Assembly (NCBI GenBank): GCA_963734665.1
Contig: CAVTIR010000013.1
Span: 1,860,001-1,924,000, forward strand
DNA length: 64,000 nt
DNA from: Trebonia sp963734665
Lineage (GTDB): Bacteria > Actinomycetota > Actinomycetes > Streptosporangiales > Streptosporangiaceae
Direction of reading: 5' to 3'
How positions within the stretch are numbered: position 1 is the first letter of the stretch; every line of letters starts with the position of its first letter. This document shows positions 20,886 to 28,998 of the stretch, one piece after another. The notes under the pieces were generated by a model. The model had not been told where the DNA came from, did not search any database, and was given only the letters and a program-made list of their open reading frames with translations. A program made the position numbers and the translations under genes.

Positions 20886-22645
20886 GGCCGCCACCCATCC
20901 GACCTGGATGCGGGGGCGGCTGCGACCGGAACTCGCCATTCCAGCCTGGTTCCCGGTCGCGGTGCGGCGGGTTCGGCCTGGCCCAGCCGCAGCTCACCGC
21001 CCAGTTCCGCGGCGCGGTCGGCGAGGTTGCGCAGTCCGCTGCGGCGGCCTCCCGGCGGGATGCCTGTTCCGTCGTCGGTCACGATCACGCTGAGGATCCC
21101 GTCCTGGTCAACGTCCAGGGTCACGTCTGCGCGGCTGGCGCCCGCATGCCTGGCCATGTTGGACAGCGCCTCGCGCAGCACGGCGAGCGCCTGCTCCGTC
21201 AGTTCCTCGTTGTTCAGCGTCCGCAGCCCGGAGCCGAGCCGCAGGGACGGGGCGAAGCCGAGCACCGCTGTCATCTCCTCGACCAGGTGAACGATGTCGG
21301 CACGCGGATCGGACGGGCGGGCGGCGTCCCTGGCCTGCAGCGCGAAGATGGCCCCGCGGATCTCCTTGATGGTCTGGTCCATGTCGTCCACCGCACGGGA
21401 CACGCGGTCAGCGACCTCCGGCCTGCTGATCATCGGAATGGTCCCCTGCAATGACATCCCCGTCGCGTACAGCCGCTGGATGACCAGGTCGTGCAGGTCG
21501 CGGGCGATCCGGTCCCTGTCCTGGTACACCGAGAGCCACTCGGCCTCCGCCCGGCTGGCCGCGAGCTCAAGCGCGACGCCGGCCTGGGCGGCGAAGGAGG
21601 CCGCGAACGACACCTCCGCGGTCGGGAAGGGCTCCCTGCCATGCCGCCGGCCGATGGTGAGCACGCCACGGTGGCTGCCGGGTGCGCCCAGCGGGAACAC
21701 CACGGCGGGGCCGACGTGGCTGATCGCGGCCCGCATCGCAGCTGCGGCGCGCTCGTCACCCGCGAAGTCCGCGCTCGTCACGGGGTCACCAGTGGCGAGC
21801 ACCTGCCCGGATATCGACTGGCCCGTCGGGAGGACCAGCCCGCGGACGGCCTGCGCGCCGTCCCCGTCCGCGTAGGTCACCGTCAGGCGCCGCCCCTCCT
21901 CGTCCGGGAGCGCGAGGACCGCGATATCGGCATCCGACAGTTCCCGCGCCTGGCTGGTGATGCGCGCGAGGACCTCGCCTGGTTCAGTACCGGACAGGAG
22001 CGCCGTGGTGACCTCGGAGCTGGCTTGGATCCAACGCTGGCTGCGGCGGGCCGCCTGGTAAAGCCGCGCGTTCTCCGCCGCGACTCCCGCCGCGGCACCG
22101 AGCGCTAGGAGGACCGCCTCGTCATCCTCGGTGAACTCCCCGCCGCCGCGCTTGTCGGTGAGGTAGAGGTTGCCGAACATCTCATCCCGCACCCGGACCG
22201 GGACACCGAGGAACGACCGCATGGGAGGGTGCCCGGCCGGGAATCCCGACGACTCCGCGTGCTCCGCAATGCTCGCCAGGCGCAGCGGCCACGGTTCCTT
22301 AATCAGCAGGCCGAGCAGGCCGCGCCCTGCTGGCCAGTGGTCGATCCGGCCGATCTCCTCTTCGGTCAGGCCCACCGGGATGAACTCGGCTAGCTGCCCG
22401 TCGTTGCCGATGACGCCCAGCGCACCATAAGTCGCGTCCACCAGCTCTACGGCGGTCTCCACGATGCGCCGCAGCGTGGACTCCAGGTCCAGGCCGGAGC
22501 TGACAGCGACAACGGCCTCAAGCAGGCCCCGCATCCGGTCCCTGGTAGCAAGCACCGCCTGCAGCCTGCCTTGCAGCTCATCGAGCAGCTCATCGAGGCG
22601 AAGATGCGGGAGCAAATCAGGGCGGCCACTGGCGTCAGGCTCCAC
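20882..22645 (-). CDS. devS: DevS/DosS-like GAF-GAF sensor histidine kinase
   Basis: The 587-residue kinase has two GAF domains (about 55-195 and 215-365), a HisKA_3 dimerisation segment with phospho-acceptor H385 in RIARDLHDLVIQRLYATG, and a HATPase domain (REALSNMARHAGAS, DDGTGIPPGG). The first GAF contains GHPPMRSFLGVPVRVRDEMFGNLYLTDK-type sequence; H139 corresponds in context to the haem-ligand histidine (H149) of mycobacterial DosS, so haem-based oxygen/NO/CO sensing is likely. The start is GTG 22645 with GGGAGGG upstream. It is probably the sensor for DevR at 18466-19152. Confidence 0.9.
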   Translation of the reverse strand: MEPDASGRPDLLPHLRLDELLDELQGRLQAVLATRDRMRGLLEAVVAVSSGLDLESTLRRIVETAVELVDATYGALGVIGNDGQLAEFIPVGLTEEEIGRIDHWPAGRGLLGLLIKEPWPLRLASIAEHAESSGFPAGHPPMRSFLGVPVRVRDEMFGNLYLTDKRGGGEFTEDDEAVLLALGAAAGVAAENARLYQAARRSQRWIQASSEVTTALLSGTEPGEVLARITSQARELSDADIAVLALPDEEGRRLTVTYADGDGAQAVRGLVLPTGQSISGQVLATGDPVTSADFAGDERAAAAMRAAISHVGPAVVFPLGAPGSHRGVLTIGRRHGREPFPTAEVSFAASFAAQAGVALELAASRAEAEWLSVYQDRDRIARDLHDLVIQRLYATGMSLQGTIPMISRPEVADRVSRAVDDMDQTIKEIRGAIFALQARDAARPSDPRADIVHLVEEMTAVLGFAPSLRLGSGLRTLNNEELTEQALAVLREALSNMARHAGASRADVTLDVDQDGILSVIVTDDGTGIPPGGRRSGLRNLADRAAELGGELRLGQAEPAAPRPGTRLEWRVPVAAAPASRSDGWRP

Positions 22646-22749
22646 AGGTAGCCCCCTCCCTGGCGGCGGTGCAGCGACAGCTTATCGGTTATCCGCGCTG
22701 CCGGGCAGGGTGAGCAGGCCCCGGATGGTGATTGCCGCCAACCGGGATA

Positions 22750-23634
22750 TCAGCCCGCAGCCGGGACGATCGCGACCGGGCCCCGGGCATGGTTGAGCAG
22801 TGCGTGCTGAATCCCGCCGATCGCGGAGTGGGAACCGGTCCCGTCGTGCCTGCCGATTACGACGAGGTCCGCGCGAGCTGAGTAGCTGGCCAGCACATGG
22901 GCAGGGTGGTCGCGCACCACGTCCTGCCAGACGGTCACCTCGGGATACTTGTCCCGCCACGCCCTCAGCACCTCGGACAGGTTCAGGTCGGCCTCCGCCG
23001 CGACGTGCTGGGCGTCGGCGAGCTGCCCCGTTGCATTCCCGCTGCTGGCGTGATCGCTAAGCGCGGAGCGGAACCAGTTCCAGGAGTGGACAGCGATCAG
23101 GGTGGTGCCGCGCAGCGAGGCCTCATCGAATGCGTACGCCAGCGTGGCGTCGGTGTCGCGCGGGTCGCGGATGCCGACGACGATCTCGCGGTGAACGGCG
23201 CTCGTCTCTTCCCTGACCACAACGACAGGGCAGCGGGCTTGCATGGCCGCATACCTGCTGACCGAGCCGAGCGTCATCGCGGCGAATCCTCCCGAGCCGC
23301 GGGCGCCCACGACGAGCATCAGCGCTCCGGAGCCGCTCTGGGTGACCACCAGTGCTGGCGGGCCGGCCAGCAGGTCGACATCGATGTGTTGCCTAGGCGC
23401 GACTTCGCCCGACCGCGCGATGGCTTCATCGAGTGCCCGGCAGGATGCACCCTGGAGCCTGGCGGCGACCGTCTCCGGAGCCTGAGTGCGGGTGCGCTGG
23501 CGCGGCAGCAGGGCGGGCACCGAGACGATCCGCAAGGGCGCCCTGTGCCGCCGCGCCTCTAGTGCGGCCCATTCCACCGCGCGCAGCGACTCCTCAGAGC
23601 CGTCCACGCCTACCACGACAGGCATCGTAGTCAT
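22750..23634 (-). CDS. tandem-domain universal stress protein
   Basis: This 294-residue protein has two USP domains, like Rv2005c or Rv2623 of the mycobacterial DosR regulon. Domain 1 starts MPVVVGVDGSEESLRAVEWA and has VGARGSGGFAAMTLGSVS. Domain 2 begins at REIVVGIRDPRDTDATLAYA, but its end (VIGRHDGTGSHSAIGGIQHALL) is less canonical. It follows the GAPDH gene by 31 bp and is probably cotranscribed from the box pair near 24760. Confidence 0.9.
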   Translation of the reverse strand: MTTMPVVVGVDGSEESLRAVEWAALEARRHRAPLRIVSVPALLPRQRTRTQAPETVAARLQGASCRALDEAIARSGEVAPRQHIDVDLLAGPPALVVTQSGSGALMLVVGARGSGGFAAMTLGSVSRYAAMQARCPVVVVREETSAVHREIVVGIRDPRDTDATLAYAFDEASLRGTTLIAVHSWNWFRSALSDHASSGNATGQLADAQHVAAEADLNLSEVLRAWRDKYPEVTVWQDVVRDHPAHVLASYSARADLVVIGRHDGTGSHSAIGGIQHALLNHARGPVAIVPAAG

Positions 23635-23665
23635 GACTTCCTCCCCGGCATCTCCACGGTCTCGC

Positions 23666-24667
23666 CTACAGCTGGCTCCCCACGAGTACGGCCAGGTCAG
23701 CGAGGCGGGAGGTGTAACCCCATTCGTTGTCGTACCAGCCGAACACCTTGACGAGCGTCCCGGCCGCCTGGGTCAGCGCGGAGTCGAACACGCAGGACGC
23801 CGGGTCGCCGATGATGTCGCGGGACACGATCGGGTCGGTGCTGTACCGCAGGACGCCCGCTAGGGACCCGGCGGCCGCCGCGGCGTATGCCTCGTTTACC
23901 GTCTCGGCGGTCGCTTCCTTGCCGATGACGACGGCGAGGTCGGTGAGTGATCCGTCCTCCACGGGGACCCGGACCGCTACCCCGTCCAGCTTCCCGGCGA
24001 GTGCGGGGATGACTTCACCGGTGGCGCGGGCCGCGCCGGTTGTGGTCGGCACGATGTTCGCCGCCGCCGACCGGGCGCGCCGCAGGTCCTTGTGCGGCCC
24101 GTCGAGCAGCATCTGGTCCCCGGTGTAGGCGTGGATGGTGGTCATGAACCCCCGCTCCACGCCGAAGGCATCGTGCAGAACCTTGACCATCGGCGCCACG
24201 CAGTTCGTGGTGCAGGACGCGTTGGAGATCACGTCATGCCGGTAAGGGTCGTAGTCGTGCTCGTTCACGCCCAGGACGACCGTGAGGTCAGCGCCCTTGC
24301 CTGGGGCGGAGATGAGCACCTTCCGGGCCCCGCCCTTCAGGTGCGCGGCAGCCGCGTCGCGGCTGCGGAACTTGCCCGTGGCTTCCACCACGATGTCCGC
24401 GCCGAGCCCGGCCCAGTCAATCAGCGCGGGGTCCCGCTGCGACAGCACCGCGATCTGGCTGCCGCCGACGGTCAGCTTATGATCCGCGTACTCCACGTTC
24501 CTGCCGAGCCTGCCGAAAGTGGAGTCGAACTCCAGCAGGTGCGCCAGGGTCCTCGCATCAGTGATGTCATTGACCGCCACGACTTCGAGGTCAGCGCGGT
24601 CCAGCGCGAGCCGGGTGAACGCGCGCCCTATCCGGCCGAAGCCGTTGATCCCAACCCTTGTCGTCAT
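23666..24667 (-). CDS. gap: glyceraldehyde-3-phosphate dehydrogenase
   Basis: GAPDH oxidises glyceraldehyde-3-P to 1,3-bisphosphoglycerate with NAD in glycolysis. The 333-residue protein has the NAD-binding RVGINGFGRIGRAFTRLAL, the catalytic cysteine C152 in SNASCTTNCVAPM, and the C-terminal WYDNEWGYTSRL. ATG 24667 is preceded by GGAGGG at good spacing; the longer open frame upstream is not supported. A DosR-box hairpin lies 78 bp upstream. Being in this island, it may be a hypoxia-specific copy. A 5' fragment of another gap gene lies at 32446. Confidence 0.95.
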   Translation of the reverse strand: MTTRVGINGFGRIGRAFTRLALDRADLEVVAVNDITDARTLAHLLEFDSTFGRLGRNVEYADHKLTVGGSQIAVLSQRDPALIDWAGLGADIVVEATGKFRSRDAAAAHLKGGARKVLISAPGKGADLTVVLGVNEHDYDPYRHDVISNASCTTNCVAPMVKVLHDAFGVERGFMTTIHAYTGDQMLLDGPHKDLRRARSAAANIVPTTTGAARATGEVIPALAGKLDGVAVRVPVEDGSLTDLAVVIGKEATAETVNEAYAAAAAGSLAGVLRYSTDPIVSRDIIGDPASCVFDSALTQAAGTLVKVFGWYDNEWGYTSRLADLAVLVGSQL

Positions 24668-24745
24668 CTTGTTCCCTCCTCGGTTTCTATCCGCAGCCTG
24701 TCCCCATATCCGCACGGCGGCTACCGGCAAAGGTCACCTGTTGCG

Positions 24746-24776
24746 GGGACCTTCAGCCAGTCGGGCTGAAGGTCCC
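24746..24776. promoter_or_regulatory. two face-to-face DevR/DosR-like boxes forming a perfect hairpin
   Basis: A perfect 13-bp inverted repeat (24746-24758 with 24764-24776, 5-nt loop) contains GGGACCTTCAGCCA on the plus strand and GGGACCTTCAGCCC on the minus strand. It lies between the divergent gap gene (78 bp away) and the Rv1733c-like gene (92 bp away), so each box probably serves one gene. Confidence 0.75.
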
Positions 24777-24868
24777 GGGACAGCCGGTCATAGGGCCCTG
24801 CCGGTCATCAAGCGGGCTGCGGGACCGTAAGGGCAGAACGTGTCTTGCCGTCTGGACGGGTGACAACG

Positions 24869-25474
24869 ATGAGTGCCAGGAAGCCGAAGCCGGGCGTTAG
24901 CCGCCTGGGCAGGTTCGCGCGGCGGTGGCGGTTCGACCGCAACCCGCTCCGGCGTGCCACGGACCGAGCCGAGACCGCCGTGCTGGCCGTGCTCGTGGCC
25001 GCGTTCCTGATCGGCGCGCCCTTTGCCGCGCTCGCGACGGGCGCGTGGGTACACGGCATGGCCCGGCAGGCACAGCTCGCCCAGGAGGCTTCGCGGCGTC
25101 AGGTCACCGCGGTCGTGCTGGCGGTAACCGCGCCCTCCGGCGGCGGCGAGGACCTTGCCTGGCAGGCACAGGCACGGTGGCGGGCACCCGATGGCCGCGA
25201 GGTCACCCAGGAGGTACCTGTTGCGTCCCTCATAGCGGTGGGCGGGAAGCTTCAGGTCTGGACGGACTTCACCGGTGATTTCACTACCGCGCCGCTCCTC
25301 GACTCCCAGGTGGCCGGCCAGACGGATTCCGGGGAAGCACTCGGAGTCATCGCGTCAGCCGCCGTACTCACCCTGGCCGGGGCGGTGGCCCTCTGGACAC
25401 TCAACAGGCGCCGGATGGCCGCCTGGGACGCGGACTGGCATGCGACGGGTCCACGCTGGACAACCCGCGCCTGA
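24869..25474 (+). CDS. Rv1733c-like membrane protein
   Basis: The 201-residue protein has a basic N-terminus with RRWRFDRNPLRRATDRAE, a transmembrane helix (TAVLAVLVAAFLIGAPFAAL), an extracytoplasmic domain of about 100 residues (WQAQARWRAPDGREVTQEVPV) and a second helix near residue 165, then a basic tail. This matches the Rv1733c family, a DosR-regulon membrane protein and antigen of unknown function in mycobacteria. I chose ATG 24869; a TTG at 24845 is in frame. It is divergent from gap across the paired boxes. Confidence 0.8.
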   Translation: MSARKPKPGVSRLGRFARRWRFDRNPLRRATDRAETAVLAVLVAAFLIGAPFAALATGAWVHGMARQAQLAQEASRRQVTAVVLAVTAPSGGGEDLAWQAQARWRAPDGREVTQEVPVASLIAVGGKLQVWTDFTGDFTTAPLLDSQVAGQTDSGEALGVIASAAVLTLAGAVALWTLNRRRMAAWDADWHATGPRWTTRA

Positions 25475-25494
25475 GGATGCCGGCTGCGCCCTTT

Positions 25495-25508
25495 GTGACG
25501 AAGGTCCG
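25495..25508 (-). promoter_or_regulatory. weaker DevR/DosR-like box before the CBS-BON gene
   Basis: Read on the minus strand it is CGGACCTTCGTCAC, 11 of 14 to the island consensus. It lies 82 bp upstream of the CBS-BON ATG, just past the previous gene. Confidence 0.45.
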
Positions 25509-25590
25509 GCCTAGGCGGGACATCCGGCCGTGGCGGCCGGGCCACCACGGCGGAAGACTCAGGAGTGAGGGAGAAAGGGAGTGAGAACTG

Positions 25591-26508
25591 ATGCCACGCA
25601 CTGATACTCACCTCGATGGGATGCTGCGCCACCTGGGTGCGGCGTATTACGACTCCCTACAGGGCCGGGCTACCCAGGCCGACGTGACCCGGGCGGTGGA
25701 CAACGTAGCGGAGCACTTGAACGAGCACGGCCGGCCTCCGGCATCCGGCGCGACTGCCACCCGGCAGGTGGTTCATGAGGCCCGCACCGGCCGGGATGCA
25801 GGCGTCCACGGATGGTCGCGGAAGGTCGGCGATGTGATGGCGACCTCCGTCGTCACGGTTGACCGGGCTACCCCCTACAAGGAGATCGCCCGGCTGCTGG
25901 CAGAGCACCGGATCAGCGGCATGCCCGTGCTGAAGATGGGCCGCGAGGTGGCAGGCGTCGTGACAGAAGCTGACCTGCTCGCCGCGGAGGCCGACACGGC
26001 ACGCCGGCTGCGTTCCGCCGGCCACCGCCTGCGCCTGCCATCCCGCGCCAGGCGGCACCCGGCTCTCACCGCTGGTGAGCTCATGACCACCCCGGCCATC
26101 ACGGTCGGCCCGCACGTGACCGTCCATGCGGCCGGCCGCCTGATGAGCACCCGGCGCGTAAGGCTGCTGCCAGTCGTCGACGAAGACGCCACGCTGATTG
26201 GCGTTGTCAGCCGCCGCGACCTCCTAACCGTGTTCCTCCGCACGGACGAGGACATCGAGGCCGACGTCCGCCAAGTGCTCGACGAGATCCTCCTGGTCGG
26301 ACCCGGGGAAGCGGACGTAGCAGTGCGGAACGGGATCGTGACTCTCACCGGAACGCTGGACCCCGCGACAGGGACTCACGGGGACCTCATCCCGGTCGCG
26401 GTCCGGCTGATGTGGGACGTCGACGGCGTCGTCGACGTCATCGACAGGCTCGGCCAGTCCCAGCCCGTCACTCACCCAGAGTCCGCACCACCCCCGCAGG
26501 CAAGCTAA
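25591..26508 (+). CDS. CBS-pair and BON domain protein with N-terminal extension
   Basis: The 305-residue protein has about 75 extra N-terminal residues of unknown role (LDGMLRHLGAAYYDSLQGRAT), two CBS motifs (VGDVMATSVVTVDRATPYKEIARLLAEH and ELMTTPAITVGPHVTVHAAGRLM), and a C-terminal BON domain (EADVAVRNGIVTLTGTL). It is a longer relative of the gene at 17106. GGGAG lies nine bases before the ATG. A role in nucleotide sensing is likely but unproven. Confidence 0.85.
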   Translation: MPRTDTHLDGMLRHLGAAYYDSLQGRATQADVTRAVDNVAEHLNEHGRPPASGATATRQVVHEARTGRDAGVHGWSRKVGDVMATSVVTVDRATPYKEIARLLAEHRISGMPVLKMGREVAGVVTEADLLAAEADTARRLRSAGHRLRLPSRARRHPALTAGELMTTPAITVGPHVTVHAAGRLMSTRRVRLLPVVDEDATLIGVVSRRDLLTVFLRTDEDIEADVRQVLDEILLVGPGEADVAVRNGIVTLTGTLDPATGTHGDLIPVAVRLMWDVDGVVDVIDRLGQSQPVTHPESAPPPQAS

Positions 26509-26698
26509 AGCGCCGAAAGGACGTGAAGAGGATCCCGGTCGCCGCCGACGAGAAGTAACCCCACCCCGCTGCTGGCCGGCCCTCTCGGCGGGCCGGGCAG
26601 CGTTCTTGCCCGGCGTGCTGGCCCTCGAAAGCGCGGCAGGCCGCGCACGGTCAAGGCCCTAGCCGAGACCGAGATAGACGAGATAGAGGGAGCAGAGA

Positions 26699-27157
26699 AT
26701 GCCAGCACTAGAACACCGCACCGGGCCCCGCATCGTGGCGGGGATCGACGGCTCGCCCTCGTCCATAAGCGCCCTGCGCTGGGCCATCCGGCAGGCTGGG
26801 CTCACCGGCGCGACCGTGGACGCCATGATCGCCTGGCACTACCCGGTCTCCGCCGGCGGGTACGGATGGGCACCAACAGGTATGGGAACAGCCTTCGACT
26901 TCAAGGAAAACGCGGAGAAGGTCCTGGCCGACGCGATCGGCACGGCCTGCGACCCGGGCAGCGGCGTCATCGTGCGCGCCCGCGTTGTCGAGGGCAATGC
27001 CGCGCAGGTACTGCTCGATGCCTCCGACGGCGCCGACCTGCTAGTGGTAGGCAGCCGCGGGCACGGCGGATTCACCGAGGCGCTGCTCGGCTCGGTCAGC
27101 CAGCACTGCGTGCATCACGCGAACTGCCCCGTTGTCGTGATCCGCGGCCAGGAATGA
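26699..27157 (+). CDS. universal stress protein
   Basis: This 152-residue USP reads RIVAGIDGSPSSISALRWAIRQA and has the ATP-binding VVGSRGHGGFTEALLGSVSQH, ending NCPVVVIRGQE. It starts at ATG 26699 after AGGGAG. Its stop overlaps the ABC ATPase start (ATGA), so it heads a three-gene unit with the DrrAB-like exporter. It is most similar in the window to the USP at 32586. Confidence 0.9.
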   Translation: MPALEHRTGPRIVAGIDGSPSSISALRWAIRQAGLTGATVDAMIAWHYPVSAGGYGWAPTGMGTAFDFKENAEKVLADAIGTACDPGSGVIVRARVVEGNAAQVLLDASDGADLLVVGSRGHGGFTEALLGSVSQHCVHHANCPVVVIRGQE

Positions 27158-28143
27158 ATGCCGCGGTTGAAGTTGAGGGCGTGACGAAGCGGTTCGGCGG
27201 CACGCTAGCGCTGAATGACGTGTCGTTCAGCGTCCAGCAGGGCGAAGTCCTGGCACTCCTCGGCCCCAATGGCGCGGGGAAGACCACCTTGATCCGGGTG
27301 CTGACGACGCTCCTGGCGGCCGACAGCGGCCGTGCCCGGGTAGCGGGCCTGGACGTCCAGAAGGACGCCAGGGCGATCCGGTCGGTGATCGGGCTCGCGG
27401 GCCAGTACGCCACCGTCGACGAGCTGCTCACCGGCCGGGAGAACCTTGAGCTCATCGGGCTCCTCTACCACCTGGACAAGGCGGTGTACCGGCGCCGTGC
27501 GCAGGATGCCCTGGAGCGCATGTCGCTCACCGGCGCCGGGGACGATCAGGTCAAGACCTACTCGGGCGGCATGCGGCGGCGGCTTGACCTGGCTGCCAGC
27601 CTGATCGGCCGTCCGCCGGTGCTGTTCCTCGACGAGCCGACCACGGGCCTTGACCCCCGGACGCGGAACGACCTGTGGCAGTTCATCGAGGATCTCGTGG
27701 CTGAGGGCACGACCGTACTGCTCACGACCCAGTACATGGAGGAAGCAGAGCACCTGGCCCGGGCCATTGTCGTCCTGGACGCCGGGCGCGTCGCCGCCCT
27801 GGGAACGGCCGACGAGCTCAAGGACCAGCTAGGCGGCAACGTGCTCGAGGTGCAGGTGACCAAGCGCGCCGACCTTGAGAAGGCCGCCTCGCTCATCGCG
27901 GGCCTGGCAAGCGTGCCGCCCCGTCTCGATGCCGCCCTCAACCGCGTCACCCTCCCGGTCAAAGGAGGCGCCCGGCTACTCATCGCGGCCGGGCGGGCGC
28001 TCGACGACGCAGGAATCGAGCTGGAGGACCTGGGGATCCGGCGGCCCTCGCTCGACGACGTCTTCCTGGCAATCACCGGCCACCCGGCGGCCCCAGGCGA
28101 CGACGCAGGCCGGGCACCGCACTCACCGGAGGCAGGCCAGTGA
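27154..28143 (+). CDS. DrrA-like ABC transporter ATP-binding protein
   Basis: The 329-residue ATPase has Walker A GPNGAGKTTL, signature YSGGMRRRLDLA, Walker B PVLFLDEPTTGLD and a Q-loop GLAGQYATVDELL. The C-terminal extension (about 230-329) is typical of daunorubicin-resistance (DrrA) type exporters. The start at 27154 overlaps the USP stop, and its own stop overlaps the permease GTG start. The substrate is unknown; coupling to a USP gene suggests a stress role rather than antibiotic export. Confidence 0.9.
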   Translation: MNAAVEVEGVTKRFGGTLALNDVSFSVQQGEVLALLGPNGAGKTTLIRVLTTLLAADSGRARVAGLDVQKDARAIRSVIGLAGQYATVDELLTGRENLELIGLLYHLDKAVYRRRAQDALERMSLTGAGDDQVKTYSGGMRRRLDLAASLIGRPPVLFLDEPTTGLDPRTRNDLWQFIEDLVAEGTTVLLTTQYMEEAEHLARAIVVLDAGRVAALGTADELKDQLGGNVLEVQVTKRADLEKAASLIAGLASVPPRLDAALNRVTLPVKGGARLLIAAGRALDDAGIELEDLGIRRPSLDDVFLAITGHPAAPGDDAGRAPHSPEAGQ

Positions 28144-28952
28144 CTAGCGTGGCAATCAGGCAGCCGACGGCCCAGGCGGTACCGCTGACCCTGAGACTCG
28201 CTGTCCGCGACATCGGGGGCATCACCAGGCGCAACCTGCTGCGGATCATCCGCACACCCCAGCTGCTGTTCATGTCGGTCGTCCAGCCCACCATCATCCT
28301 GCTGCTCTTCCGCTACGTACTGGGAGGGGCCATCCGCGTTCCCGGGCTCGACTACGTCAACTACGTCGTGCCGGGCATCTTCCTCGAGGCGGTCCTGATC
28401 GGCGGCATGACCACGGCGCTCGCCCTGGCCCAGGATCTCCAAGCCGGCATAGTCGACCGCTTCCGGAGCCTGCCGATGACCCGGTCGGCGTTCCTGGCCG
28501 GACGGACCCTCGCCGACATATGCCGCAGCGTGCTGGCGCTGGCGTTCATCATCGGCCTCGGGATCGGTGTCGGCTTCCGGTTCCACAACAGCGCCGGGGC
28601 ATGCCTAGCCGGCGTCGCCCTGATCATCGCCTTCGGCTACGCCTTCACCTGGGTCTACGCCGCGATCGGGCTGGCCGTGAAGGATCCCCAGACCGCCCAG
28701 ATGACCTCCATCCTGCCCATGTTCATCCTCTTCTTCGCCAGCTCCGCGCTGGTCCCCGTGTCCACCATGCCCGGCTGGCTGCAGCCATTCGCCCGGAACC
28801 AGCCGGCCACCGTCACCATCAACGCCGTCCGGGCCCTGTTTGAAGGCGGGCCCGCCTACCATGACCTGTGGCAGGCGGCCCTGTGGTGCGCCGGAATCTT
28901 CGCCGTCTTCCTGGCCATCTCACTGAACCTCTACCGCAAAGCCACGGCCTGA
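28140..28952 (+). CDS. ABC-2 type permease (DrrB-like)
   Basis: The 270-residue membrane protein has about six hydrophobic helices and the ABC-2 signature around GIVDRFRSLPMTRSAFLAGR, with PVSTMPGWLQPFARNQPATVTINAVRAL near the C-terminus as in DrrB. It begins at GTG 28140 (GTGA overlap with the ATPase stop), with GGAGG upstream. It forms the channel of the exporter whose ATPase is encoded just before. Confidence 0.9.
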   Translation: MTSVAIRQPTAQAVPLTLRLAVRDIGGITRRNLLRIIRTPQLLFMSVVQPTIILLLFRYVLGGAIRVPGLDYVNYVVPGIFLEAVLIGGMTTALALAQDLQAGIVDRFRSLPMTRSAFLAGRTLADICRSVLALAFIIGLGIGVGFRFHNSAGACLAGVALIIAFGYAFTWVYAAIGLAVKDPQTAQMTSILPMFILFFASSALVPVSTMPGWLQPFARNQPATVTINAVRALFEGGPAYHDLWQAALWCAGIFAVFLAISLNLYRKATA

Positions 28953-28998
28953 CCGCAGTCAGCGGGCTGCCTGGGCACGCTATCCGGGACGGCGGGTT

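Noticed and set aside
26509..26698. Short frame after the CBS-BON gene (VKRIPVAADEK)
   Set aside because: Eleven codons with no family evidence; more likely leader or spacer DNA.
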